A stretch of DNA of 64,000 nucleotides, from the NCBI RefSeq assembly GCF_023161965.1, contig NZ_JALNTY010000001.1, positions 310,001 to 374,000 of the forward strand, written 5' to 3'. The stretch comes from Anaerosoma tenue (GTDB taxonomy: Bacteria > Actinomycetota > Coriobacteriia > Anaerosomatales > Anaerosomataceae). This document shows, piece by piece, positions 39,613 to 49,238 of this stretch. Made by a program: the position numbers and the translations under genes. The stretch's first letter is position 1; each line of letters starts with the position of its first letter. The notes under the pieces are model-generated. The model saw only the letters and a program-made list of their open reading frames with translations, made no database searches and was not told where the DNA came from.

Positions 39613-39621
39613 TGCTATACT
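39613..39621 (+). promoter_or_regulatory. Extended -10 promoter for rpsO-pnp
   Basis: TGC followed by TATACT (39616-39621) forms an extended -10 with the same GTGTGCTA context as the rimP promoter. A TTGGCG lies 20 bases upstream, too far for a good -35. The leader of about 88 bases before rpsO may hold an S15-binding element, but I could not define one. Confidence 0.55.
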
Positions 39622-39715
39622 ACGACGGTTACACTGATGACCCGGTCCCTGGACTTGCGATTCACCACCGCATCTCTCGGCGCCGGGCGACTCCCCAGGA
39701 AAGGTGAAAGAGAAT

Positions 39716-39985
39716 ATGGCACTCGAGAAGGACGTCAAGTCCGCTATCGTCGCCGAGCACGCCCGCACCGAGGGCGACACCGGCTCCGCAGAGGTTCAGA
39801 TCGCGCTCCTTTCGCAGCGCATCCGCGATCTCACCGAGCACCTCCGCACTCACAAGCACGACCATCACTGCCGTCGGGGGCTGCTGAAGCTCGTCGGCCA
39901 GCGCAGGCGTCTGCTCAACTACCTCAAGAAGAACGACATCGAGAGATACCGCGCCATCGTCGCGAAGCTTGGGCTCCGCAACTAG
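39716..39985 (+). CDS. rpsO: 30S ribosomal protein S15
   Basis: Primary-binding small-subunit protein. The 89 residues match the family exactly in length and carry [29 protein letters not shown] and [12 protein letters not shown] 39716 follows AAAGGTGAAAGAG and gives the usual MALEKDV-type start; an in-frame start 12 bases upstream would add KEN-type residues. rpsO-pnp linkage is widespread. Confidence 0.97.
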   Translation: MALEKDVKSAIVAEHARTEGDTGSAEVQIALLSQRIRDLTEHLRTHKHDHHCRRGLLKLVGQRRRLLNYLKKNDIERYRAIVAKLGLRN

Positions 39986-39997
39986 AACAGGTACCAC

Positions 39998-40025
39998 GTG
40001 AAGGCGGGGAACACCCCGCCTTCAC
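39998..40025 (+). terminator. Stem-loop between rpsO and pnp
   Basis: Perfect 12-bp stem (arms 39998-40009 and 40014-40025) with an AACA loop, followed by a smaller GGGGC/GCCCC hairpin before the pnp ribosome binding site. In E. coli the equivalent gap holds a terminator and the RNase III site through which PNPase represses itself. A similar role here is inference; RNase III is encoded in this window. Confidence 0.6.
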
Positions 40026-40099
40026 TGACGTAGGGGCACGAGGCCCCGCCAACGAGAGGTCCGCGCCAAGGGGGCGCCGGACCGGAGAAGAGGAAGAGG

Positions 40100-42271
40100 A
40101 TGGGAAAGGTAACTGAGAAGTTCGAACTGTACGGACAGGAGTACACGCTCGAGACCGGGGAGCTTGCCAAGCAGGCCGGCGGAGCGGTGCTCGTACGCCA
40201 GGGCGATAGCGTCGTCCTTGTCACCGGAACGGCAAGCAGGGAGCCGAAGGATCTTGACTTCTTTCCGCTGACAGTCGATTTCGAAGAACGCATGTACGCC
40301 GCCGGGCGTCTGCCGGGCGGCTTCATCAAGCGTGAGAGCCGGCCGAGCGAGAAGGCCATCCTCACCGCCCGCATGATCGACCGTCCGATCCGCTCGGCGT
40401 TCGCCGACGGATTCCGCAACGACGTCCAGGTCATCGTCACCGCGCTCTCGGCGGACCAGGAGCATCAGATCGACGTCATCTCCATCATGGGGGCCTCGGC
40501 TGCCCTCATGGCCGCCGGTATCCCGTTCGAGGGGCCTCTGGCTGGCGTACGGATCTCCCGCGATGAATCCGGTGAGTTCCTCGTGAACCCCACGTTCGAT
40601 GATGCCGAGGCATCAGACCTGGACCTCGTGGTCGCCGGCAGCCGTGACGCGATCTACATGGTGGAAGCGGGCGCAAACGAAGTCTCCGAGGAGGATATGC
40701 TGGCAGCCCTCACGTTCGCCCAGGAGGCGATCGGCGAGTTCTGCGCAGTGCAGGAACGGTTCCTCGCGAAGCTCGACATCACGCCGATGGACGTCAAGAT
40801 CGACGAACCGCCGGCCGACCTGCGCGACCGGATCTTCTCGGAAGGCGCCGAGAAGATGAAAGCCGCACTCCACAACCCTGACAAGCACGCGCGCATGGAC
40901 GCCGTCGCCGCCGTCAAGGAGGAGCTGAAGGGCCTGTTCGACGAGGCTGAGCTGAGCGCGAACACCAAGCACATCAAGGGGCTTCTGAAGGCCCTCGAGA
41001 AGAAGACCATGCGTGAGATGGTCCTCGAAGAGGGCGAGCGGGCTGACGGACGCAGCGTGACCGAGATCCGGCCGATCACGTGCGCGGTCGACTACCTGCC
41101 TACCGCCCATGGAACCGGGCTCTTCACCCGTGGTCAGACGCAGGTCCTCTCGGTCCTCACGCTCGGCATGCTGAACGAGTGGCAGCGCCTGGACACCATC
41201 GACGTGGCCGAGGGCAAGCGCTACATCCACCACTACAACTTCCCGCCGTTCTGCACCGGCGAGACCGGGTTCATGCGCGGCCCGAAGCGTCGCGACATCG
41301 GACACGGGGCGCTCGCGGAACGTGCGCTGCTCCCCATGGTCCCGGCAGAGGAAGACTTCCCCTACACGATCCGCATCGTGTCCGAGGTGCTCGAGAGCAA
41401 CGGCTCGAGCTCCATGGCGTCCGTCTGCGGTTCCACGCTGGCTCTCATGGACGCCGGTGTGCCGATCAAGGCGCCGGTCTCCGGCATCGCGATGGGTCTC
41501 ATCAAGGAAGGCGACCGCTACGCCGTTCTCTCCGACATCCAGGGGCTTGAGGACTTCCTCGGCGACATGGACTTCAAAGTGGCCGGCACCGAGGCGGGCA
41601 TCACCGCGCTCCAGATGGACAACAAGGCCAAGGGCCTCTCGGTGGAGATCCTCTCCGAGGCGCTCACGCAGGCCAAGGACGGCCGCGCCCACATCCTCGG
41701 CAAGATGCTCGACACCCTCGACGCACCGCGCGAGGAGCTCAAGGATTACGCGCCGCGGATCATCACCATCAAGATCCCGACCGACAAGATCCGTGACGTC
41801 ATCGGCCCCGGCGGCAAGGTCATCAAGGGCCTTGTGGAGGAGACCGGAGCCGACATCGACGTGAATGATGACGGCACGATCTACGTCGCCGCCCGCGACG
41901 CGCGTGCGATCGAAGCGGTCGACCGGATCAAGGCGATCGTCCGTGACGTCGAGCCCGGCGAGAAGTACACCGGCCGCGTCGTCTCGATCCAGCCGTTCGG
42001 CGCGTTCATCGAGCTGATCCCCGGCAAGGACGGCCTCCTGCACATCTCCAAGATGGCCAAGGGCCGTATCGCGCAGGTCGAGTCGGTGCTGAACATCGGT
42101 GACGAGGTAGAGGTCATCGTCCAGGAGATCGACGACCGCGGGAAGGTCTCGCTCGACCTGATCGAGAAGTTCGACGTGCCGGAGGGCGCCGAGGCGCCCG
42201 CTCCACGTCGTGACGACCGCGGCGATCGTGGTGGCCACGGCGGCGACCGCAAGCCGCGCCGTCGGCACTAG
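40100..42271 (+). CDS. pnp: Polynucleotide phosphorylase
   Basis: 3'-5' phosphorolytic exoribonuclease and RNA polymerising enzyme. The 723 residues comprise two RNase PH domains (about 10-230 and 310-545) separated by an alpha-helical domain, then a KH domain (IRDVIGPGGKVIKGL, about 565) and an S1 domain (GRVVSIQPFGAFIEL, about 630-695). The C-terminal tail is basic and Gly/Arg/Asp-rich. ATG 40100 follows GAAGAGGAAGAGG. Confidence 0.97.
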   Translation: MGKVTEKFELYGQEYTLETGELAKQAGGAVLVRQGDSVVLVTGTASREPKDLDFFPLTVDFEERMYAAGRLPGGFIKRESRPSEKAILTARMIDRPIRSAFADGFRNDVQVIVTALSADQEHQIDVISIMGASAALMAAGIPFEGPLAGVRISRDESGEFLVNPTFDDAEASDLDLVVAGSRDAIYMVEAGANEVSEEDMLAALTFAQEAIGEFCAVQERFLAKLDITPMDVKIDEPPADLRDRIFSEGAEKMKAALHNPDKHARMDAVAAVKEELKGLFDEAELSANTKHIKGLLKALEKKTMREMVLEEGERADGRSVTEIRPITCAVDYLPTAHGTGLFTRGQTQVLSVLTLGMLNEWQRLDTIDVAEGKRYIHHYNFPPFCTGETGFMRGPKRRDIGHGALAERALLPMVPAEEDFPYTIRIVSEVLESNGSSSMASVCGSTLALMDAGVPIKAPVSGIAMGLIKEGDRYAVLSDIQGLEDFLGDMDFKVAGTEAGITALQMDNKAKGLSVEILSEALTQAKDGRAHILGKMLDTLDAPREELKDYAPRIITIKIPTDKIRDVIGPGGKVIKGLVEETGADIDVNDDGTIYVAARDARAIEAVDRIKAIVRDVEPGEKYTGRVVSIQPFGAFIELIPGKDGLLHISKMAKGRIAQVESVLNIGDEVEVIVQEIDDRGKVSLDLIEKFDVPEGAEAPAPRRDDRGDRGGHGGDRKPRRRH

Positions 42272-42290
42272 TACTGCAGCGACACGTCCG

Positions 42291-42323
42291 ACGGCCCGGG
42301 AGCGCTCACGCGCCTCGGGCCGT
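42291..42323 (+). terminator. Stem-loop after pnp
   Basis: An 8-bp perfect outer stem (42291-42298 with 42316-42323) encloses a GC-rich inner part that can pair further. It lies 20 bases after the pnp stop and 28 before the next gene. It has no T-tract; probably a partial terminator or a barrier to exonucleases. Confidence 0.5.
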
Positions 42324-42350
42324 TGCCGCTCACGACCACAGGAGCCGCAC

Positions 42351-43601
42351 ATGACCTTCTACGACAAGACCGTCCTCGACAATGGGATCACGGTGATCAC
42401 CGAACCCATGGATACGGTGCGCTCCGTCGCGCTCGGCATCTGGTGCGCAGTGGGCAGCCGTGACGAGACGCCGCAGGAAGCCGGGATGTCCCACTTCATG
42501 GAGCACATGATGTTCAAAGGCACCCCCACCCGCACAGCGGCGCAGATCTCCGAATCGTTCGACCGCCTGGGCGCCGAGCTCAACGCGTTCACGAGCAAGG
42601 AGTACACCTGCTACTACGCTCGGCTCACCGACCAGCACGCGCCCCAGGCCGTCGACATCCTCTCGGACATGATCGTCAACGCGTCGCTGGCCGAGGACGC
42701 ATGCCGCTCCGAACGTGAGGTCGTGCTGGAGGAGATATCCCGCTACGAGGACCAGCCGGACGACCAGGTGCACGAACTCTTCTCGCAGACCCTCATGCCC
42801 TCTCATCCGCTCGGACTGCCGGTCATCGGCACGAGGGAGACGGTCAGCGGCTTCGGTCACGACGACGCGGCCGCCTTCCATGCGGGCCACTACACCACCG
42901 GCAACATCGTGGTCGCCGCCGCCGGCGCCATCGACCATGCGGCGCTCGTGCGGATGGTCTCGGACCACATCACCCTCCCCGCGGCCACACGCTCCGAGCG
43001 GGTCCACGCGACCCCGGTGACGGAGCCGAGCCTGAAGGTCCTCACCAAGGACACCGAGCAGGCGCACATCATGTGGGGCGTCGCCGGTCTGCCCTCGCGT
43101 CACGAGGACCGCTTCATCCTCGCCGTCCTCGACGGGATCCTCGGAGGCGGCATGGCCTCCCGTCTGTTCCAGGAAGTGCGGGAGAAGCGCGGTCTCACGT
43201 ACGCGATCTACTCGTATCACAGCCATTTCCAGGACACCGGGGACTTCGCCGTATACGCTGGCACCCGTCCCGACAACGCGGTCCAGGTGATCGAACTGAT
43301 CAAGGCCGAGACTGAGAAGCTGGTGAAGGGCGAGGCAACCGCCGACGAACTCGACCGCGTTCGCGAGTCGATCAAGGGGCAGATGATCCTGGGTCTGGAA
43401 AGCACGCGCAACCGCATGACGCGCCTGGGCAAGTCGGAGGTGACCCAGGGGGAGCTGCTCTCGCTGGACGAGATCATCACACGCCTGGATGCGGTCACAC
43501 TCGACGACGTCCAGCGTCTCGCGCAGACGCTCTTCAACGGTGACAACGCACTCGCCATCATCGCCCCGTTCGGCGAAGATGCTGTCGCACACCTCGTGTA
43601 A
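42351..43601 (+). CDS. M16-family zinc metallopeptidase (YmxG/PepR type)
   Basis: Insulinase-family peptidase of 416 residues, usually found beside pnp in Gram-positive bacteria; its substrate is unknown. The inverted zinc motif HFMEH (H48, E51, H52) and the third ligand E128 show an active enzyme. Both M16 half-domains are present, the second with GGGMASRLFQEVREKRGLTY. ATG 42351 has AGGAG upstream. It precedes dapB by 15 bases, as mlpA-like genes do in Bacillus. Confidence 0.93.
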   Translation: MTFYDKTVLDNGITVITEPMDTVRSVALGIWCAVGSRDETPQEAGMSHFMEHMMFKGTPTRTAAQISESFDRLGAELNAFTSKEYTCYYARLTDQHAPQAVDILSDMIVNASLAEDACRSEREVVLEEISRYEDQPDDQVHELFSQTLMPSHPLGLPVIGTRETVSGFGHDDAAAFHAGHYTTGNIVVAAAGAIDHAALVRMVSDHITLPAATRSERVHATPVTEPSLKVLTKDTEQAHIMWGVAGLPSRHEDRFILAVLDGILGGGMASRLFQEVREKRGLTYAIYSYHSHFQDTGDFAVYAGTRPDNAVQVIELIKAETEKLVKGEATADELDRVRESIKGQMILGLESTRNRMTRLGKSEVTQGELLSLDEIITRLDAVTLDDVQRLAQTLFNGDNALAIIAPFGEDAVAHLV

Positions 43602-43616
43602 GGGGAGGAGAGCCAC

Positions 43617-44396
43617 GTGATCACGGTCCTGGTAAGCGGCGCCGCAGGCCGCATGGGGAGCGAGGTCGTCCGCGCCGTCTCGGCGGAGGACGATCTTCGC
43701 CTCGTGGCGGCTGTGGATCCCGCGCACGCGGGCGAGCAGGTGCAGGATTCCCCCGGTCTCGCGTACGCCGGTGACCTGGCCGAGACGCTCGAGGCCACCC
43801 GGCCCGACGTGATGGTGGACTTCACCCACCCGTCGGTGGTCGCGGGCAACATCGAGACGGCGCTAGCTCGCGGCGTCCACTGCGTGGTGGGCACCACAGG
43901 TCTCCCTGTGCAGACGCTCGAAGACCTCGCCGCGCGCGCGAGAGACGACGCCTGCCTCTTCGTCGCACCCAACTTCGCCATCGGAGCGGTCCTGATGATG
44001 CGCTTCGCCGCCGAAGCGGCACGGTTCATGCCTCACGTCGAGATCGTGGAGCTGCATCATGACCGCAAGGCCGACGCTCCCAGCGGCACCGCGCTCAGAA
44101 CGGCCGGGCTCATCGCAGCGGCACGCGACCATGTGCCTGAAAGCCCGGGTCGCGAGACGGAGATCGCCGACGGCGCTCGTGGCGCGCTCGTCGATGACGT
44201 CACCATCCACTCGGTGCGTCTTCCGGGGCTCGTAGCTCACCAGGAGGTCCTCTTCGGTGGCCAGGGCCAGACGCTGTCCCTGCGCCACGACTCCATCGAC
44301 CGCACCAGCTTCATGCCCGGCGTCATCCTCGCCGTACGGAAGGTCACCGGCAGGAACGGGCTCATCGTCGGCCTCGAACGGCTCATGGAGGAGTGA
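43617..44396 (+). CDS. dapB: 4-hydroxy-tetrahydrodipicolinate reductase DapB
   Basis: NAD(P)H-dependent second step of the diaminopimelate branch. The 259 residues have the GAAGRMG nucleotide loop at 8-14, VGTTGL, APNFAIGAVLM, and the substrate site HHDRKADAPSGTA. The GTG at 43617 follows GGGGAGGAG. dapB, lysC and dapA are consecutive, but asd, dapC/D and lysA are not in the window. Confidence 0.96.
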   Translation: MITVLVSGAAGRMGSEVVRAVSAEDDLRLVAAVDPAHAGEQVQDSPGLAYAGDLAETLEATRPDVMVDFTHPSVVAGNIETALARGVHCVVGTTGLPVQTLEDLAARARDDACLFVAPNFAIGAVLMMRFAAEAARFMPHVEIVELHHDRKADAPSGTALRTAGLIAAARDHVPESPGRETEIADGARGALVDDVTIHSVRLPGLVAHQEVLFGGQGQTLSLRHDSIDRTSFMPGVILAVRKVTGRNGLIVGLERLMEE

Positions 44397-44400
44397 CCCC

Positions 44401-45618
44401 GTGACCGCGTCCGATATCATCGTCATGAAGTTCGGTGGGACGTCCGTGGCGCGTCCCGAGGGACGCTCAGCGATCGCGGCCCGGGTGACCGAGGCGCTCG
44501 AGCGTGACGCATCGCCCGTGGTCGTCGTCTCGGCCATGGGACGTGCTGGCGCCCCGTATGCCACGGACACGCTTCTTGGTCTGATCGGGTCGCTGCCGTC
44601 GGACCCGCGTGAACGGGATCTGCTCGCATCGACAGGCGAGGTGGTCTCCGCGGTCATCGTCGCACACGAACTCCGTCACGCGGGCATCGATGCCCTCGCG
44701 ATGACCGGCGCCGAGGCCGGTATCGGCACCGACGGCACGTTCGAGAACGCCACGATCACCGAGATCCATCCCGCGGCGGTCATCGCCGCCATCGATGCGC
44801 GCCAGGTGCCGGTCATCGCCGGTTTCCAGGGCGTGGGACCCGACGGCCGCGTCACCACCCTCGGCCGCGGCGGAAGCGACACCACCGCGTGCGCGCTCGG
44901 CGTGGCACTCGGCGCCGACGCGGTCGAGATCTACACCGACGTCGATGGTGTCATGACCGCGGATCCCAGGTCGTGCGGCGCCGCCATGGTTCTCGAACGC
45001 CTCAGCGCTGACGAGTTGTTCCAGATGGCGCGACACGGATCACGCGTCGTGCACACGCCCGCGGCCGAGCTCGCGCTTTCCAGCGGCCTGTCGGTACGGG
45101 TGCGCAACACGTACAGCGATCACCCGGGGACCGTAGTCGCCGACATCGCTTCGTATCGGCCCTCGTCGGTGGCGACCGCCGTGTCGCACTCAGTGGGGAT
45201 CGCCCGCATCCGTGTCACCATCCCCGGAGAGGACGACGGTGCCGCCCACATGGATGCGCTCACCCGGGTGTTCCGTGCGATGGCGGATGCCGGTGTATCG
45301 CTCGATATGTTCACCCCGTCCACCACCACGCTGCTGTTCACCGTGCGAGAGCAGGACGTGCCCCGTGCATGTTCCGTGCTGGAGGCGTGCGGATTGACCT
45401 ACGAACTGCGACAGGGACTTGCGAAGGTCACCCTGATCGGCGCAGGCATGCACGGAGTACCGGGTGTCATGGCGCGCGTGGCGGAGTCGCTCGCGGAGGC
45501 GGGCGTCAACCTCCTCCAGACAGCGGACAGTCACACCACCATATCCGTGCTGGTCCCGGCCGACGAGGCGGTCATCGCGGTGTCCGCGCTGCACGATGCG
45601 TTCGACCTCTCTAGCTGA
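44401..45618 (+). CDS. lysC: Aspartate kinase
   Basis: First step of the aspartate family pathway. The 405 residues start with KFGGTSV (10-16), contain GRGGSDTTACALG and YTDVDGVMTADPR in the kinase domain, and end in two ACT domains (about 265-405) that normally give feedback inhibition by lysine and threonine. GTG 44401 lies four bases after dapB. Length and architecture fit the actinobacterial and Firmicutes LysC; an internal start for a separate beta subunit, as in some species, was not evident. Confidence 0.95.
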   Translation: MTASDIIVMKFGGTSVARPEGRSAIAARVTEALERDASPVVVVSAMGRAGAPYATDTLLGLIGSLPSDPRERDLLASTGEVVSAVIVAHELRHAGIDALAMTGAEAGIGTDGTFENATITEIHPAAVIAAIDARQVPVIAGFQGVGPDGRVTTLGRGGSDTTACALGVALGADAVEIYTDVDGVMTADPRSCGAAMVLERLSADELFQMARHGSRVVHTPAAELALSSGLSVRVRNTYSDHPGTVVADIASYRPSSVATAVSHSVGIARIRVTIPGEDDGAAHMDALTRVFRAMADAGVSLDMFTPSTTTLLFTVREQDVPRACSVLEACGLTYELRQGLAKVTLIGAGMHGVPGVMARVAESLAEAGVNLLQTADSHTTISVLVPADEAVIAVSALHDAFDLSS

Positions 45619-45665
45619 GCGAAGGTGACGCTTGGCTGCCAACGACCGCGCTGGTAGGCGGGGTG

Positions 45666-45674
45666 TGGCACAAT
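45666..45674 (+). promoter_or_regulatory. Candidate extended -10 promoter for dapA
   Basis: TGG followed by CACAAT (45669-45674) in the 123-base gap between lysC and dapA, in the same TGTG context as other promoters here. No -35 at a proper distance. A small GGCGT/ACGCC hairpin lies in the leader. The gap is too short for a lysine riboswitch. Confidence 0.35.
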
Positions 45675-45741
45675 ACTTCGGATAGACACGTACGCAACCG
45701 GGCGTCCGGACAACGCCTTGATGCTGAGGGGGCTACCCACG

Positions 45742-46638
45742 ATGACCGAGCCTCGATTCGGACGGCTTCTCACAGCCATGGTCACGCCGTTCGACCACGA
45801 CGGCGAGCTTGACCTTCCGCGGGCCCAGGAGCTGGCACGCCGGCTGATCGACCAGGGGACCCAAGCACTGGTCGTCTGCGGTACCACCGGCGAGTCGCCC
45901 ACCGTCTTCTACGACGACAAGCTGCGCCTGTTCGAGGCCGTCCTCGAGGCCGTCGACGGATCGGCTCCCGTCATAGCGAATGCCGGAGACAACTGCACCG
46001 ACGACTCCGTCGCGTTCGCCCGAAAGGTCGTGGAGCTCGGCGTCGACGGCGTCATGGCGGTCGTCCCGTACTACAACAAGCCCCCGCAAGAGGGCTTGTA
46101 CCGACACTTCGGCTCGATCGCGAGCGCTGTGGATGTCCCGGTGATCCTCTACAACATCCCCGGACGTTCGGTGGTGAACCTGGAGGCGTCCACCACGCTC
46201 CGTCTCGCGGCGGACTTCGACAACATCGTCGCGGTCAAGGAGGCGTCATCCAACCTCACGCAAATCGCCGCGATCATCGACGGGGCGCCGCTCGGTTTCG
46301 AGGTTCTCTCCGGCAACGACGAAGACACCCTCCCGATGATGGGTCTCGGCGCCACGGGCGTGATCTCGGTAGCCTCGCATGTGGCCGGACCTCAGCTCGC
46401 CGAGATGCTCTCAGCGCAGGCCTCCGGCGACCACACCCGGGCGCTCAAGATCCATCTCGAACTGATGCCGCTGTTCAAGGGACTGTTCATGACCGCCAAT
46501 CCGATCATGGTCAAGAAGGCGCTCGAACTCGCAGGGTTCCCGGTGGGCGGGTGCCGCCTGCCGCTGATCCCCGCGAGCGATGACCAGACACTCGAGCTCG
46601 CGACCATCATGCGCCGACTTCACCTGCTCAACGACTGA
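45742..46638 (+). CDS. dapA: 4-hydroxy-tetrahydrodipicolinate synthase DapA
   Basis: Condenses pyruvate with aspartate semialdehyde, the entry to DAP and lysine synthesis. The 298 residues show GTTGE at 47-51, the tyrosine pair near 110, Y137 in YNIPGR and the Schiff-base K166 in VAVKEAS. ATG 45742 gives the standard N terminus after GAGGGGG; in-frame codons upstream from 45718 are not conserved. The next gene encodes RNase J, an arrangement common in actinobacteria. Confidence 0.96.
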   Translation: MTEPRFGRLLTAMVTPFDHDGELDLPRAQELARRLIDQGTQALVVCGTTGESPTVFYDDKLRLFEAVLEAVDGSAPVIANAGDNCTDDSVAFARKVVELGVDGVMAVVPYYNKPPQEGLYRHFGSIASAVDVPVILYNIPGRSVVNLEASTTLRLAADFDNIVAVKEASSNLTQIAAIIDGAPLGFEVLSGNDEDTLPMMGLGATGVISVASHVAGPQLAEMLSAQASGDHTRALKIHLELMPLFKGLFMTANPIMVKKALELAGFPVGGCRLPLIPASDDQTLELATIMRRLHLLND

Positions 46639-46716
46639 GACGCCGCCGTCAAGGGGGCGTTGCACGACGCACCACCATTCTGCCGCCAGACCGAGAAGGA
46701 GCACACAGAGCAGTCC

Positions 46717-48387
46717 ATGACATCGAAAATGAACCGCCTTAGGGTCATCCCTCTGGGAGGTCTTGACGGTATCGGGAAGAACATGACCGTTCTCGAGCTT
46801 GGGAACGACATGATCGTGATCGACGCCGGCCTGATGTTCCCCGACGACGACCACCCCGGAATCGACCTGATCCTGCCCGACTACAGCTACATCGTGCAGC
46901 GCAAGGACAAGCTGCGGGGCATCATCATCACCCACGGTCACGAGGACCACACCGGAGCGTTGCCCTACCTCCTGAAGGACCTCGGGGCGCCGGTACCGGT
47001 GCTCGGCACCAAGCTCACGCTCGGCATCATCGCGGGTAAGCTCGAAGAGCATAGAATCAAGAAGCCGAAGCTCCGTGAGATCAAGCCCGGCGGACACGTC
47101 AATCTCGGCATGTTCGGCCTGGACTTCTTCGCGGTGAACCACTCGATCCCCGACGGTGTCGCGGTGTACGTCCGCACTCCTGCGGGAACGGTGCTGCATA
47201 CCGGCGACTTCAAGCTCGACCAGACGCCGATCGACGGCCGATTCACCGATTTCGCCGGATTCGCCAGAGCAGCCAAGCAGGGCGTGACCCTGCTGCTCAG
47301 TGACTCCACAGGCGCCGAGAACCCCGGCCACACACCGTCGGAGGCCGTGGTGGGCTCGTCGCTCAGATCGATCTTCGCCTCGGCGCAACAGCGCATCATC
47401 GTGGCGTCGTTCGCCTCACATGTCCATCGCGTCCAGCAGATCTGCGATGCTGCGGTGGCATGCGGCCGCAAGGTGGTGGTCACGGGAAGGTCCATGGTGA
47501 ACATCACACGGATCGCGCGCGATCTCGGCTATCTCCATATCGCCGATGATGACATCGTCGATGCTTACGCGATGGGCAACCTGCCCGCTGACCAGGTCGT
47601 GGTGTTGTGCACCGGCAGTCAGGGAGAGCCCCTCTCAGCGCTTGCCCGGATCGCCAACGGCGACCATCGCACCGTCAAACTCGAAGAGGGCGACACGGTC
47701 GTCATATCCGCAAGCCCGGTCCCGGGCAACGAGAAGGCGGTCAGCCGCGTGATGAACCGCCTCTACCATGCGGGCGCGAACGTGGTCCACAAGGGGATGG
47801 CCAGGGTCCACGTGTCCGGCCACGCATCTGCCGAGGAACTGAAGCTCATGCTGAACCTCGTGAAGCCGGAGTACATGATGCCGGTTCACGGTGAGATCAG
47901 GCATCTGCACGCCCACCGCGAGCTCGCCAAGTCCGTGGGCATCCCGGAGGAGAACGTGTTCCTGCTCGACAACGGCGACTGCCTCGAGATGGATGAATCC
48001 GGGGTACGCCGCGGCAAACCGGTCGAGTCGGGCGTGGTCTACGTCGACGGCCTGACCGTAGGCGACCTGGGCCAGGTGGTGCTGCGGGACCGCCAGCTGC
48101 TCTCCAGCGACGGCCTGGCGATGATCGTCGTCGCCATCGACACACGCAAGGGGACCGTCGTCGGTGACCCCGAGGTCATCACACGCGGGCTCGTGCTCGG
48201 CTCTGACACGGAGGCGGCGCTCAAGGGTATACGCACGCGGGTGGACAAGGTGCTCAAGCGGACCGCCGCAGAAGGCGTGACCGATCCCGCGGTCATCCGC
48301 AAGGCGCTCCATGACGCCGTGTCCCAGTACGTCTGGGAGACGGCCAAACGTCGTCCTATGATCATCCCCACCGTGATGGAGGTATAG
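46717..48387 (+). CDS. rnj: Ribonuclease J
   Basis: Bifunctional 5'-3' exonuclease and endonuclease for mRNA decay and rRNA maturation. The 556 residues have the metallo-beta-lactamase site HGHEDH (H73, H75, D77, H78), VNHSIPDG, TGDFKLD, the beta-CASP region with SASPVPGNE, and VHVSGHASAEEL followed by PVHGE near 385. ATG 46717 gives the usual start; an AAGGAGC lies 16 bases further upstream than ideal. The window also encodes RNase Y. Confidence 0.95.
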   Translation: MTSKMNRLRVIPLGGLDGIGKNMTVLELGNDMIVIDAGLMFPDDDHPGIDLILPDYSYIVQRKDKLRGIIITHGHEDHTGALPYLLKDLGAPVPVLGTKLTLGIIAGKLEEHRIKKPKLREIKPGGHVNLGMFGLDFFAVNHSIPDGVAVYVRTPAGTVLHTGDFKLDQTPIDGRFTDFAGFARAAKQGVTLLLSDSTGAENPGHTPSEAVVGSSLRSIFASAQQRIIVASFASHVHRVQQICDAAVACGRKVVVTGRSMVNITRIARDLGYLHIADDDIVDAYAMGNLPADQVVVLCTGSQGEPLSALARIANGDHRTVKLEEGDTVVISASPVPGNEKAVSRVMNRLYHAGANVVHKGMARVHVSGHASAEELKLMLNLVKPEYMMPVHGEIRHLHAHRELAKSVGIPEENVFLLDNGDCLEMDESGVRRGKPVESGVVYVDGLTVGDLGQVVLRDRQLLSSDGLAMIVVAIDTRKGTVVGDPEVITRGLVLGSDTEAALKGIRTRVDKVLKRTAAEGVTDPAVIRKALHDAVSQYVWETAKRRPMIIPTVMEV

Positions 48388-49218
48388 GTGACCGTTCTCC
48401 AAGCGATCGTCCTCGCCATCACCCAGGGCGCCACCGAGTTCCTGCCGATCTCGAGCTCGGGGCACCTCATCCTGGTCCCGTCGCTCTTCGGCTGGGATCG
48501 GTTCGGGTTGGGATTCGACGTGGTGCTGCATGCCGCGACGCTTGCCGCGACGGTCGCGTACTTCCGTCGTGACGTCTGGCGTCTGATCCTCGGTGTCTTC
48601 TCCAAGACCGAGGAGCGCGCCCGTGACAAGCGTCTCGCGTGGCTCATCATCGCCGCCACCATCCCGAGCGCGCTTATCGCGCTCGCTCTGGAACCGATGG
48701 TGGATGGCGTCGAGACGCTGCCTGCGTCCTCTCAGGTCACCATCACCGGTGCGTTCCTCGTGGTCACAGCGATCCTGCTCACACTGGCCGAGGTCTTCGC
48801 GCGACGCTCCTCTCACGCCGTGGAGGCCGCTGAGGACATCCCCATGAAGCAGGCGCTCGCCATCGGGGTCGCTCAGGCGTTCGCCGTGGCGCCTGGGCTG
48901 TCACGCTCGGGCACCACTATCGCCGCCGGCGTGGGCCTGGGCATCAAGCGCGAGGAAGCGGCACGCTTCTCGTTCCTGCTCTCCATCCCTATCATCTTCG
49001 CCGCCACCGCCAAGAAGGTCCTGCTCGACGTGATCGTCGGCGGTGAGGCGCTGCCGGCCGCAGGTCCCCTTGCGATAGGCCTTCTGACCACCGCAATCGT
49101 CGGGTACGGCGCAATCGCGCTCCTGCTACCCTATGTGAGGAAGCACTCGCTTGCGGCGTTCGCCGTGTACACGGCCATCGTCGGTACCGCCATACTCGTC
49201 TCGAGCGTCCTGTTCTGA
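48388..49218 (+). CDS. uppP: Undecaprenyl-diphosphatase UppP (BacA)
   Basis: Membrane phosphatase recycling the undecaprenyl carrier; overproduction gives bacitracin resistance. The 276 residues span about eight membrane segments and contain both active-site motifs, TEFLPISSSGHL near the N terminus and APGLSRSGTT near 170. GTG 48388 follows the rnj stop directly. It acts on the product of uppS encoded at 24.5 kb. Confidence 0.96.
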   Translation: MTVLQAIVLAITQGATEFLPISSSGHLILVPSLFGWDRFGLGFDVVLHAATLAATVAYFRRDVWRLILGVFSKTEERARDKRLAWLIIAATIPSALIALALEPMVDGVETLPASSQVTITGAFLVVTAILLTLAEVFARRSSHAVEAAEDIPMKQALAIGVAQAFAVAPGLSRSGTTIAAGVGLGIKREEAARFSFLLSIPIIFAATAKKVLLDVIVGGEALPAAGPLAIGLLTTAIVGYGAIALLLPYVRKHSLAAFAVYTAIVGTAILVSSVLF

Positions 49219-49238
49219 CATCCACGAGGAGAAGGCCG

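Noticed and set aside
45619-45741. Lysine riboswitch before dapA
   Set aside because: The leader is under 75 bases after the candidate promoter, far shorter than the roughly 170-base lysine aptamer, and no five-way junction elements are seen.
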